Part shown: one piece after another, positions 23,960 to 34,304 of the stretch | Numbering within the stretch: the first letter of the stretch is position 1 | How the letters are laid out: each line of letters opens with the position of its first letter | Assembly: GCA_005784505.1 (NCBI GenBank) | Contig: VCAZ01000027.1 | Coordinates: 3,018,765-3,082,764, forward strand | DNA: 64,000 nt | Source: Bagarius yarrelli | Taxonomy: Eukaryota; Chordata; Actinopteri; Siluriformes; Sisoridae | Reading direction: 5' to 3' | The notes under the pieces: model-generated | Seen by the model: only the letters and a program-made list of their open reading frames with translations | Database searches by the model: none | What the model was told of the DNA's origin: nothing | Made by a program: the position numbers and the translations under genes

Positions 23960-25110
23960 CTTGCTATGAGGACCAGGCCCCAAGCCCTCGGCGTCGCCTG
24001 ATGCCAGCGGCTGGAGGAGTCGTCGTCTAAAATGGTACGTGAGGAGGCGGAAGCGTGGAAAGCTGGCGGGTGTCCATGCTAGGCTAAAAACAAACCCTAG
24101 CCGGCCGGCACTCCCGTCCATACTACTTGCCAAAGTTTGCTCCCTGGATAATAAACTGGACTATATCCGACCTAAGCAGACTACACAGTGTAAATTCTTT
24201 TTTTTCACTAAAACATGGCTTAGCAACAGTTCAGCATTCAACACGATCATCCCTTAGCACCTGATCGAAAAGCTGGGCCTGCTGGGCCTGAACACCTCCC
24301 TCTGGAAAAAAAAAACCCCACTGGATCCTGGACTCTCAGTCAGTCCGGATTGAAAGCAGCATCTCCAGCACCACCACACTGAGCATTGGGGCCTCACAGC
24401 TGTTCAGTCTGCTGACTCATGACTGAATCACATCATTAAGTTTGCTTAACTGTGGTGGGTCTCATCAGCAAGAATGATGAGTCAGCATACAGAGAGGAGG
24501 TACAACAGCTAACAGCCTGGTGTAGAGCCAACAACCTGTCTCTGAACATCGACATGACTAAAGAGATAGTTGACTTCAGAAGAGCAAAGAGCGACCATTC
24601 CCCGCTAAACATTGACAGAGAACCTCAGTTGGTCACTCAACATCTACTGCATCAGCAAAAAAGCTCAGCCCACCTCTACTTCCTAAATCTTCGCAGGAAG
24701 TAGAGGTGTGCTGAGCTTTTTTGCTCATCTTTCACCCCCATCCTGACCATGTTCTACAGAGAGACCATTGAGAGCATTCTAAGCAGCTGCATCACTGTCT
24801 GGTTTGGAAACTGCAACGTTTTAGACCGCAAGACCCTGCGGCAGATAGTAAAAACATCTGAGATCATCAGAGTCTCTCTTCCCTCTTTAACTGACATTTA
24901 CACCACATGCCGAATCCACAAAGCCAACAGCACAATCCTACACACCTCTCACACTCACTATTCCCTCTCCTTTTATCCGGAAAAAGGTATCGTAGCATTC
25001 GACCCCTTACAACCCGAATGTGTAACAGATTCTTTTCTTAAGCCATCGGGTTCTTAAGCACACAGAACTAAACTGAACTACACACACACACACTTACTCA
25101 ACATCTTTAC
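23960..25110 (+). mobile_element. Deleted LINE: endonuclease start joined to reverse transcriptase remains
   Basis: A non-LTR retrotransposon of the L2/CR1-like kind. The frame 24039-24257 begins with the lead-in to the endonuclease domain (NPSRPALPSILLAKVCSLDN, then LDYIR and TKTWLS) and passes directly in frame into reverse transcriptase sequence (SSAFNTIIP), so over a kilobase of usual sequence is missing. Further RT parts are at 24452-24600 (LISKNDESAYREEVQQLTAW) and 24749-25057 (FYRETIESILSSCITVWFGN, then RKTLRQIV). At 24441-24450 the catalytic FADD box is lost: IKFA is followed at once by a stop. The element is dead. Its 3' end fades into a CA-rich patch and the repeat at 25150. Confidence 0.85.
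24654..24725. repeat. Near-perfect 31-bp hairpin inside the LINE
   Basis: The left arm 24654-24684 and right arm 24695-24725 are complementary at 30 of 31 positions, with a 10-base loop (aaatcttcgc). The right arm replaces sequence expected in the RT gene, so the palindrome arose after insertion, probably by template switching. Confidence 0.95.
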
Positions 25111-25149
25111 AGAATCAATGTCGTGGCGAATGAGGGCGGGGTCTCCCAT

Positions 25150-25305
25150 GGGCTGTTTCCCCCTTAAAAAGGTTGTTGTGCTCTCAACACAGTTTTTAAT
25201 TAATTTCTATATAAATCAAGAAAAATTAAACATTAAATGTTTCATTTTTTTTATGTAATAAAAACGAGAAACTACAAGTTAATTTGTGTTTATTTTTTTA
25301 ATGAA
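25150..25305 (+). repeat. Dispersed repeat, copy A
   Basis: Shares aaaaggttgttgtgctc, a 'tatataaatcaagaa'-type run and 'gagaaactacaagttaattt' with 26795-26925, in the same order and orientation. The family is not recognised. Confidence 0.65.
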
Positions 25306-25339
25306 AATAAATCTGTTTCTGTGACTGGTTGTGTTGCGT

Positions 25340-25400
25340 CTCATCAAGCCAAGTCACCTGTATTTATATAGTGCTTTTATCAATAGAGATTGCGTTAAAG
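25340..25400 (-). repeat. Fragment of a dispersed retroposon-like tail, minus strand
   Basis: The complement reads gctgctttaacgcaatctct, then attgataaaagcactatata, matching the end of 59490-59556 (agctgctttgtgacaatcac, gcgctatacaaataaa). Only the terminal part is present. Confidence 0.55.
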
Positions 25401-25888
25401 CAGCTGTATAGAATCAAATAAGAGAATAGTACAAGATTAAACATTCAGTTCAAGCCAAAGGCAAAAGTGGCATGGAATCAAAACTCTATCGGTGACAGAT
25501 TTTTTATGTTTTTTGGGGGGTTTTTTTGTGCCGTGATCATGGTAATATTGATGAGTTTGTGATTTTCTTATACACTTAACAGGGAATGAGCGGACAGTCT
25601 GTACCAATTGTATAACTGTTATATACTTGTTTTTGCAAGTTATTGTTGTTCATTGTGTGTCCCCTCGTTAGAAATCACATTGTTAGTTATGGTCTGGCGA
25701 CTCCAACAACTCCACAGTCAGTTTAATGACACTTGGATCATTAAATATAACCACCCCATACTAGTCATACAACAACAAATAAAATTACCCAAACTTTATT
25801 TACAGAAAAAAGTAGGACAAGTATATTTGGTACTATTTTTTAGGAAGGTACATTTTTCAATCACCTTGTACAATCTGAATCAGAGCCT

Positions 25889-25997
25889 CTGTGTGTGTGT
25901 GTGTGTGTGCATGAAGGTGACCTCTAGAAAGTCCTCTCTGGAGATCCCCTATCATTTTTTGTCTCTTCCTCATGCCGGACACTCTGCCCCCCCCCCC
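25889..25997. repeat. (TG)n microsatellite and a C11 run
   Basis: A TG run is at 25889-25910 and 11 consecutive C at 25987-25997. Confidence 0.9.
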
Positions 25998-26182
25998 TTC
26001 CTTATTGCCAGTCTGTCTCAGTAGAGGACAATCAATTACATTTTAATAAGAGCTACAATTAGATATGAGCACGTTGTGCTAAATATAACTCGTATTGTCA
26101 TGATTTAATAAGCAGGAGGTTGGAGGTTGACCCATCATTGCTCTGATAGTAATAAGGAGCTTCACAGTACAGATTATTATTA

Positions 26183-26209
26183 AGAGAGAGAGAGAGAGAG
26201 AGAGAGAGA
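26183..26209. repeat. (AG)n microsatellite
   Basis: Pure AG run of about 13 units. Confidence 0.95.
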
Positions 26210-26404
26210 TGAAACCTACACAGACATGCCCTAATTACGACAGGGCCATGTCAGCTTTGCTTATATGAATGAAACATAGAAAATATGAGATGTGATAAAT
26301 ATTACATTTTTATATCTACAACACAGAAAAAACACAGAAAATGGCATATAAAAATACTGTAATATTGTAAAGGAACTAATAAATACTGTAGAGTTTTTTA
26401 GTCT

Positions 26405-26453
26405 TACCAGGACACTCTTGCTGTGAGACAACCACTAAGCCAGCATGCTGCCT
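26405..26453 (-). mobile_element. SINE1 head fragment, minus strand
   Basis: The complement reads ggcagcatgctggcttagtg and gttgtctcaca, matching the tRNA-like head of 10404-10732 including its A box. The remainder is missing. Confidence 0.6.
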
Positions 26454-26564
26454 GACCTATAATAAAATATAATATTATAAAAAAAGTAGCTAAATATTTT
26501 TTTTTAAATCACTGACATTTTCATCTACAAATTACATAATTGTAATTAAAATAAGATGCTTTAC

Positions 26565-27117
26565 TGCAGGGCAGGGTAACCCACATTCCTTAAGTTACTT
26601 TTCAGATAACCCTGCCCTACTCACTACTGATTACATGTTTCAGGTGTGTTTGGTTAATTAGAAGCTGGAAGATACTATTGAGGGGAATAACAGGAGATTT
26701 GGTATCTCCTACCCTCTGATTGGTTGAACTAATCTAAACTAGATAATCAGCAGTGGGTAGGGCAGGGGTAGCTGAAAAACAAGCACAACCAGTGCCCCTC
26801 CCCAAAAAGATTGTTGTGCACCCCTATACTGTTTTTGAACCGTTTTATATATATATATCAAGAACGCTTCATATTTTTTAATGTATGAAAAATAAGAAAC
26901 TACAGTTGATATGTGTTTAGTCAATTAGAAGCTGAAAGATACCATTTCAGATGAGGGTGTAGTGAGGGGAATAACAGGAGATTTGGTATTACCTACCCTC
27001 TGATTGGCTGAACTAATCTAAACTAGGTAATTAGCAGTGGGTAGGGCAGGGGTAGCTGGAAAACAAGCAAAAGAAAGTAACTTAAGAAACGTTGTTATCC
27101 AATCCTGCTTTTCTGTA
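26565..27117. mobile_element. Foldback-type DNA element with long inverted ends
   Basis: The left end (26570-26660) and the complement of the right end (27117-27000) align in order: 'gcagg', then ttaagttactt, then ccctgccctac, then ctgatta against ctaatta. The inverted ends are therefore about 90-110 bases and diverged. Inside, 26655-26775 is repeated directly at 26922-27057 (attagaagctg...ggggaataacaggagatttg...gcagtgggtagggcagggg). Between the two direct copies lies copy B of the 25150 repeat. There is no coding capacity. It may be a MITE of a cut-and-paste family, rearranged by internal duplication or nested insertion. Confidence 0.7.
26795..26925 (+). repeat. Dispersed repeat, copy B, inside the foldback element
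   Basis: Aligns with 25150-25305: aaaaagattgttgtgc, atatatatcaagaacg and 'aagaaactacagttgatatg'. Its position between two direct copies suggests it either belongs to the element core or was inserted into it. Confidence 0.65.
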
Positions 27118-27119
27118 AC

Positions 27120-30100
27120 ATGATTTTTTTTAAAAAAATATTGCTATGTTTTATAAAGCAGTGTCCAAAAAGCAATCATTTTATAAACTGACTATAAATC
27201 TTATCTCAGCAACAAATAAAAAAAGAATATTATGATGAAAAGTAAGTATAAACATTAAAGATCTAGCAAAACCAATTAATGTTGACTTTATAACTTCTAC
27301 TGGGCTGTCATTCTGTACACTCAGCTTAAAAAGATATAAGAGTAACATCTCTGTCCGAGAGTCAATTGTTTCTCTGGATAAATAACACACCTCTTCTGAG
27401 AAAAGTGCTTGTAAGTTTTGGAGTTGAGAAGCGGGGCACTATACACTGTGGAAATTATATACACTGTTGACTCTCACAGTGCTCCAGTACTGATACGCTG
27501 ATGTGACCCATGCACTGTTGAGCTGCTTGTCCATCATCAGCTGTGGGCTTAAAGTTAAGGTCATGCTCTAGTGTATCTGTTTTTTGTGTAAGTACTGTAT
27601 TGTGTGTGTATTTTCCAACAGATGGAAAGTGAGTTGGGAACATATTTATTTTCAACAATCTCATTGCGAAAGGTTAATGTTCATATTATTGATTGACATT
27701 CATGAGGGAGTAAAACAGAAAGCTTCATTTAACAATAATAACATTTTCAGATGCAATTTTTTTTTGTTACGGCTGGTGGCATATAATGTTTCAAAGTAAA
27801 TATTCCAATGGCGTGTTCTTCGACATTGGGGTGAAGAGCTGGGCATGTATGCGTGATCTATCTATCCAGCCATGCCTTATGATAAACGTAAAATAACTGG
27901 ATTACTCAGACATCATTGCTCAGCTACACTGGCACCAGGATGTGCGAATGTATTTGTGCGTAACTGAGGATTGGTACAGTCACAGCTGAGATGTCTGCTG
28001 CATACTAATGCTCTGGTATGTGTATGTGTATGTGTACGTGTGAATCTGTGCACAGGGGGTATTCCTGTTTAAGGGCACTGGATTCAGTTTGTGGAGGACC
28101 CTGTCTGGAGGAATGGTATTATCCCAGACAGTATGCATCCAATCAGCTTGTTACACACTAGCGAAGAAAAGGAAAGAGGGAGTGGCAAATGAGGGAGAGC
28201 GAGAGAGAGAGAAAAAGAGTAAATCGTACTTGGGGTTTTTCCTCAGTTAGCAGTTACTACTGATCTTTCTATTCGTACTGATGCATGATGAGGCCTAACT
28301 TATTTAGCATGCAGGCAAATATATATCAGTGTTTTTTAACGAATGTAAAACATTTCAAAGAAATGATTAATTGAACATCATTGGCAATTTTTTCTAAATA
28401 ACGTGCACTGATAGATCATTTGTTTTTCTTAGACACCATCGTAATATCATTAACGGCAGGGAATGAGTTTATATACAGCTGCCCTGTGACAGCCTTGCTG
28501 ATATTTTGGTAAGGTGTGATGAAGGAAGAAGATGAATTGAGAGATATCATTTTGTTAAGAATCATTACCTTATATGGCAGAAACCATGGATTATGCCATG
28601 ACAAGAGAAAGTAGTGTCTTTATAAAATCTTTTAGGGTAGAAAAATTCATGGCCATGGAATATATTGTATGTATATGCTAGCATTGATTAAGATATGCTT
28701 TTAATAACCAACTGGATTGTAGTAATCTTAAAATATGAATAAAATGAGACATTTTTTCTATACACTATGCAGAAGTAGAAGTAAGAAAGGACTTTTTCCT
28801 AAAGGACTTTTTTCATGAAGATAGAAGCTCAGATAGATAATAGTGGTTATGCGATTATCCTTATGCGAGTACTTCCTAATCTCTCCTTTTACTCTATAGC
28901 ACTATAGCATATCCATGTAGTGTCATCCATTTTGCAAAGAAAAAGAAAAATTACACATAATAATTAATTAATTATTTTATTATATTATATTTATTAATTA
29001 TACATAATTAATTTATTAACTGAAATTTTTTTAACATATGAAAAAGGTTCCTGATAAGTTAAGAAAAAAAAAAAAAGACTGTCATGTAAATCCATTCACA
29101 ACTTACCTTTGATGGAGCTTAGAAGAAATTAAAGGTCAAAGACACACATTAAGGTGACTCAAAAGGTGTTTTAAATGCAGCAAACCTTGAGTAATACATC
29201 AGAAAACCAGTATCATTATCCGCAGCCGTTAATGTGAAAAAGTGCTACTATCAACACGCTATATACTTGCGTCACTCACACACACTTGCATGCCTTTACC
29301 ATAGCATACAGAAACAAATAAATCATTTCTTGCTTTTGTTCTTTTTTGCCCTTTTGGTGGAAATCCCCTACTGCACACCTGCCCCAGGTGTTTTGCACTG
29401 TCAGTTAATCTAGAGGGAAAAAACAGAACTACTAAATGTCATACATACACTTTTTCTGCAGTTAAAAACACAGAACAGACAAAAAGACATAATCAGGACA
29501 TCAGTTCAATGTAAGTACCCTTGGGATTACAGAGCATGAAGAAAACCATATACCACACATCACTCATACACTCACACGCACACACGCACACACATTGGGG
29601 TCAAAGTACTAATTTACATTTTTTTCAACCCCTGGGTTTAAGAACATGACCTCTTTTCTTTTTTGCCTGTCACAGCTGTGACAAAATAATAATAGTGTAG
29701 TTGACAGCAGAACAAAGCCCCTCTTCAGCTCAATCCTTAAACAACCCTTAAAAATCAGTGTTAATATGTTTCAAGTCACATAGTATATACTGTAAAGTGT
29801 CCAGAAAAAAATCCCACTATGGCACTACAGTGATGCTATATTCATAATTAATGATTTTAACTTTGTAATAGATTTAATCTGTACTGATTTACTTCAGTCT
29901 TTGTTGGAATTCAGATTTAAGTTTGGGATCTGTAGTTCAATTTATTAATTTTATACTGATAAAAAAATGCTGTAGTTTCCTGAAATGCATATGCTTACAA
30001 TAATATAATAGAATCTAATATAATAACATAACTGAATTATTTTTTTTGTTATTACCATCAATCGATATCAATTCTAAACATTAAAATATGTTATTTTGTG

Positions 30101-30378
30101 CACAACACATATATACAGCACAAGTGTACAATAAAATAGAAAAAACTGGGCAATATATCATAAGATATTAGACCTTACATGTCAACCAGACAGAATAAAG
30201 TTGAGAAGAGAAACTTGTCTGTAAACTATTAAGTGATAGAATGTGTTTTTAGCTGACTGTGTGATTTTACATTAAATGCTTTTATTTGCCATCTACACTA
30301 ATGGAATACATCGTTAGGAAACACCTTACACTTACACATTCATTATATCTTTTGAAGTAAAATCTGGGGTTTTTTCCC
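27120..30378. other. AT-rich non-coding stretch
   Basis: No gene or named mobile element recognised over 3.2 kb. It has small purine-rich tracts (28195-28220), a GT-type patch near 28019-28045 and a broken CA patch near 29569-29595. The part 28050-28150 is complex and non-repetitive but shows no coding signal. Confidence 0.45.
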
Positions 30379-30379
30379 C

Positions 30380-30745
30380 CTTGCCACACATTTATCTAAT
30401 CAGCCAATTGTGTGGCAGCAGCGCAACACCTATAATCATGCAGGTGCAAGTCAGCTACTTATTTTAATGATGTTTACGCCAACCATCAAAATGGAGAGAC
30501 AATCTTTGACAGCGGCATTATATAATTCTGGAATTTTTAAAACCGTCTCTGTTGTTTACTCAAAATGGCTCAATGAAGAGAAAAAAAACAGACTTTGCTA
30601 AAAAGGGTTCCAATAGCTCACATGACCACTTTGTACAATTGTGGTGAGCAAAACTTTCCCAGAATGAACAACAAAGAAAACTAGGAGTGGGATGGATTAC
30701 AACAACAGAAGATAAAATTACCTTCCACTTTGACACCAACATCAA
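30380..30745 (+). mobile_element. Relic of a Tc1-like transposase, N-terminal half, plus strand
   Basis: The frame around 30540-30600 reads VSVVYSKWLNEE, and 30630-30680 reads TTLYNCGEQNFPRM. These match, with changes, the VYSEW and TTLYNCGEQ stretches of the DNA-binding half of a common Tc1-like transposase. The lead-in (tctaatcagccaattgtgtg, from about 30394) is the usual flank upstream of its start codon. Large parts are deleted and no catalytic region is left. It differs from the lineage at 7406. Confidence 0.75.
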
Positions 30746-30749
30746 TCCA

Positions 30750-31558
30750 TAAACCCAAACTACCTAGAATCCACAGTCCACACTCAGAATAGTATAGCCC
30801 ACATCTATACTATCATGTAAATGCCATGGCACCAAGCATAAGATATCTAAAATTGGTGTTATAAACAATATCAATAAGTTTAGTAGTTTTTCAATGCCCA
30901 TCTTTCATTAAGCATAAAACAGCATAAGAAAACACCAGGAATCCATGCTATGAACAATTAAAGCGAGTATAAAAGCAAAGGGAAGCTCAGTTAAGTGTTA
31001 GCATAGGTTTTCTAAAAAAATGCTTAGTGAGTGTATTGTATGTGTACAGGGCAAAAAGCCATCAAAACTTGTCTAATTACTTAAAGAAATTCAGTGTATA
31101 GGGGTTAAAGGCATGTTCAGGATTTGTGGCTTTCAATTAGCAAAGAGCAAAAGAATTAAAATAATCAATTAAAGTTTTAATTAGAAGACTAAAAGACTCG
31201 ATCCAATTAAATTCAACTGTATCTACATTATGCTAATTTCCTGAACCAGGGGAAAGAAAGGTTCATTCACATGGGCAGAAATTAGGCAAAGTTAAAAAAT
31301 AAATGCAAACACTTCTGTGATGATAAACAGGCATTTTTTCATATTATACAGTAGCCAGAAACATGACAATTGATCGTAAACCTTGCACTAGTGTGAGCTG
31401 CAGCCAAAACCAAATAAATAAAGTGCTTTATACAAAAACAACCGCCACAGGGGTTTTATCCCAGGGGAGGGTCTTTTGTAGGCTATGAATGAAAGTGTTG
31501 TATTGTATTTTTATAGGCCATATATTTATTGTATGCCAAAATGTATTTTATTTGTACA
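30750..31558. other. AT-rich non-coding stretch
   Basis: No gene or repeat recognised. Confidence 0.5.
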
Positions 31559-31559
31559 G

Positions 31560-31680
31560 CTGACCAGTTTGGAAATAAGACCTCTACTCAGGGGCTCAGA
31601 AGTGGCAGTACTAGCAATTGAACACATGATTTTATGATCAGCAGTTTTACATCTTAGCCGCTATCCTACCTTAGTGATTT
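31560..31680 (-). mobile_element. SINE2 relic, minus strand
   Basis: Retains 'ctcaggggctcagaagtggcag', a B-box-like 'caattgaacaca' and the decayed head 'cttagccgctatcctacc'. Strongly diverged. Confidence 0.5.
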
Positions 31681-31810
31681 TCACACTTACTGAAATGCTT
31701 TTTAAAGATTGTGGTGCATGTCTGCTAGGATTTGACCAATTCAGCCACAATAGTATCAGCGAGACCGGGCGGTAATATCAGGTGAGAAGGTCTGGGGTGT
31801 AGTTAGAATT

Positions 31811-31990
31811 CAGGTTTATCCTAAAAAGATGTTTAGTGAGGTTGAGGTCAGGGCTTTGTGTAGGATACTTGAGTTTTTCGTCATCACCCTTGGTCTTCCT
31901 GGAGCTCGCTTCATGCATAAAGGCAAGAGCAGGTTTGGGCCGTTTAATGGAACTCTCAAAGCTACAGCTACATTTATAGACATCCTATAA
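31811..31990 (-). mobile_element. Relic of a Tc1-like transposase C-terminal part, minus strand
   Basis: The minus strand reads QSPDLNLTKHLFRINLN at 31860-31810, the SPDLNPIEHLWDEL region of a Tc1-like transposase. The third catalytic acid E is replaced by K. Upstream sequence (to about 31990) matches the preceding part in pieces. The NLT variant is shared with the relic at 5095-5290. Confidence 0.65.
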
Positions 31991-32320
31991 AATTGTGTAC
32001 ACTTACGATTGCGCTTGTAAAGGTTCCACAAACCTGTAGCTATATAGTGTGTAGAAATCCCTGTAAATCCTGTGATGTATTACATATCGTGTATAGAATA
32101 GTGACTATAATGTCTAAAGCCTTTCATCAGAAAAGCATTTTATATATATAATATTTTTCCCAAAGAACCTTTTCTGGAAAAAGGTATGTGCTTTCAGTTC
32201 AGTTCAATCATTTGCTTAGTAATTAGAAACTAGTTATTAAATGTCATAAGCACTGTTTACTGGCTTTGATTTTTTCTTGAATTGAACAGTGAATGTTCGC
32301 TTAACAGAGGCTTTATTATT

Positions 32321-32409
32321 CCTTCATTGATCTTGCCGCTTTATCTTGTTTAGGCTTGTGATGGATCCAAAGCCTATCTTTCTGGAACTGCAAGCTTAAC
32401 ATACACTCT
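32321..32409 (-). mobile_element. SINE1 tail relic, minus strand
   Basis: The phrase 'cttgtgatggatccaaagcctatc' fits the complement of the SINE1-type end (ggctccagc ... gaccctgaa), followed by the complement of an aagcggg-type terminus. Very diverged. Confidence 0.35.
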
Positions 32410-32716
32410 AGATTATATGACATTCTTTTATTTACAATGATTCATATCTCAGAAGAAAGAAGAGGAAACCCGGGGGTGACAATGAAAAACTGTACATGCC
32501 AACAGGTTTGTTCCGGTTTGTGTGCTTCAATCATAATAAATGTAAATAGTTTCATTATTAATATTATTTCAATAAGCATTCTTTAATTTTGGCGCCACTG
32601 TGCTGTTGTCTATGTAGCCAATTTCATTGTGAAGTGAAGTAGAGGAAAACATGTTAATGTGAGAATGAAACTAGACCAGATTTCCCAACTGGGTGTTTGT
32701 GTCAACATAGAAGACA

Positions 32717-32955
32717 TTCTCCTTTCGGCTGTTCCCTTTTAGGGGTCGTCACAGCGAATCATCTGTCTCCACCTAACCCTATTCTCTACATCCTCTTCAC
32801 TTGCACCCACTAACTTCATGTCCTCAGTTATTGCTTTCCTATACCTCCTCTTTGGTCTTCTTCTTTGCCTTTTGCCTGGTAGCTTCATTTCTAACATCCT
32901 CCTACCCAATATATTGACTATCCCTCCTCTGTACATGTCCAAACCACCTTAACCG
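32717..32955 (-). pseudogene. LINE reverse transcriptase C-terminal fragment
   Basis: The minus-strand frame 32942-32739 reads GRRMLEMKLPGKRQRRRPKR, then RYRKAITEDM and EEDVENRVRWRQMIRCDDP. This basic GRRML...GKRxRGRPKRR...EDAxDRxxWRxxIRCGDP end is the extreme C-terminus of pol proteins of a widespread fish LINE. The terminal 'ttaggggtcgtcacagcgaatcatc' is the usual 3' boundary seen from the other strand. Only about 70 codons remain, but the fragment is open, so it is relatively young or protected by chance. Confidence 0.85.
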
Positions 32956-33599
32956 GTTTTCCTGACTTTTTCTTTTTCTGTATCTAACATACAAGACATA
33001 AATTTAAATATTTTTATAAAAATGCATGTGCAATGCAAACCTGAGGGTACCTGAAAGCATGTTAAAATCCGAGAATCCGAGAGGTCAAAGGCTTTATGGC
33101 GTATCAATTTGTCTTTAAGAGGATTGCCTGAATTCTTATCTTGAGTGGGCAAAATTATCTACAATTGCTACATGTGCTCATGCTACATGTGAGTTTATCT
33201 TGCACATTGGGCACATTGTTGAAATGATAAGCTTGAAACAAAATATCTACCTGTTTCCTAGGCAGTGTATGTACTTGTTTTATATATATAAGCATTTGAT
33301 TCTCTTTAGACCATTTGCAATACAAACATTCTTACAGTGCTATAAAGCATTAATGTAACCTTTTAATCACTCATTTTAAAAACCTATATGTCAGTTCAGT
33401 CAATGCAAATGAAATGGATATGTAGTGGACAGTGTATCAAAGTTTCATGAATGTGCTTTTGGATAAACTAATAATTCAAACAACACTCGACCCATAATGA
33501 TTACAATTATTGTTGTCATTCTTGCTGGTTTTGTTATTGTTGTTTATTCTCTAATTTGAATGATTTTATGTGTATAAAGGTACTTTTTTCATTAAAAAT

Positions 33600-33785
33600 A
33601 TTTAAACCTAGTCCAAACCTGTTCCACCAGGACAAAACCCTGTGCACACGACTCTTTTGAACATCTTTGGGATGAACCGCATCATCATGCAGTTTATCTT
33701 TATTTACTCACAGCCATAGAAAGCCTTTCCAAAATAATGGGGTTTATTGTAACAAAAAGTTAAAGGACCAACATGGATATCCACA
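33600..33785 (+). mobile_element. Relic of a Tc1-like transposase C-terminal part, plus strand
   Basis: The sequence 33614-33650 reads NLFHQDKTLCT in one frame, keeping the QD of the second catalytic motif. Then 33655-33680 reads EHLWDEP in another frame. The SPDLNP segment between them has been deleted. The remainder to 33785 follows the usual element order (aaagcctttccaaaataatg, then ggtttattgtaacaaaaag). This is probably the same lineage as the relics at 5.1 and 31.8 kb. Confidence 0.7.
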
Positions 33786-33819
33786 TAGTCCACATAGTAA
33801 ACCCTTTAAACCCTTCCCT

Positions 33820-34300
33820 GTCCCGAAAATGCATAGTTTTATATTATATAGTATGCAAGATGTATGTGAGGTGAGTAGTATGTTCAATTCTATACTAAAA
33901 ACAGTACACAAAATGTATTGTTCCATCCGGACTTTTAAGTATGAATACAGTATGATACACACTTTACTATCATATGCTTCCGGAATGACAGGAGAAATAA
34001 CATGCCATGTTCAATAATGGCAGGTAGCAAAGACGCAGCACTCGTCAGGAGCTTAAAGTAACTTTAAGTACCTCTGTAAAAAAATACATTGTGGTTACTT
34101 GTAATTCCAATAAAACATAATTCAACTTTAAATTCATGCTGCCATAACAATTTTTGTCACTTGATGGTGGGTGCACATCTGAATTGTATGCATACTATTC
34201 ATAACCATATTATATATAGTACATAGTATTTTAACAGACAGGAAGGACGTACTTAAGTGACATGCGATTCCGAATGCAGAATTTCACTCTGCTTTATAAA
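33820..34300. repeat. Dispersed AT-rich repeat with 'agtatgcatac'-type ends
   Basis: Opens with tatagtatgcaagatgta and, near its end, has the opposite-sense 'gtatgcatactattcataac'. It shares aactttaaattcatgctg with 9619-9636. Probably a short non-autonomous element. Exact ends not resolved. Confidence 0.45.
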
Positions 34301-34304
34301 AAGT

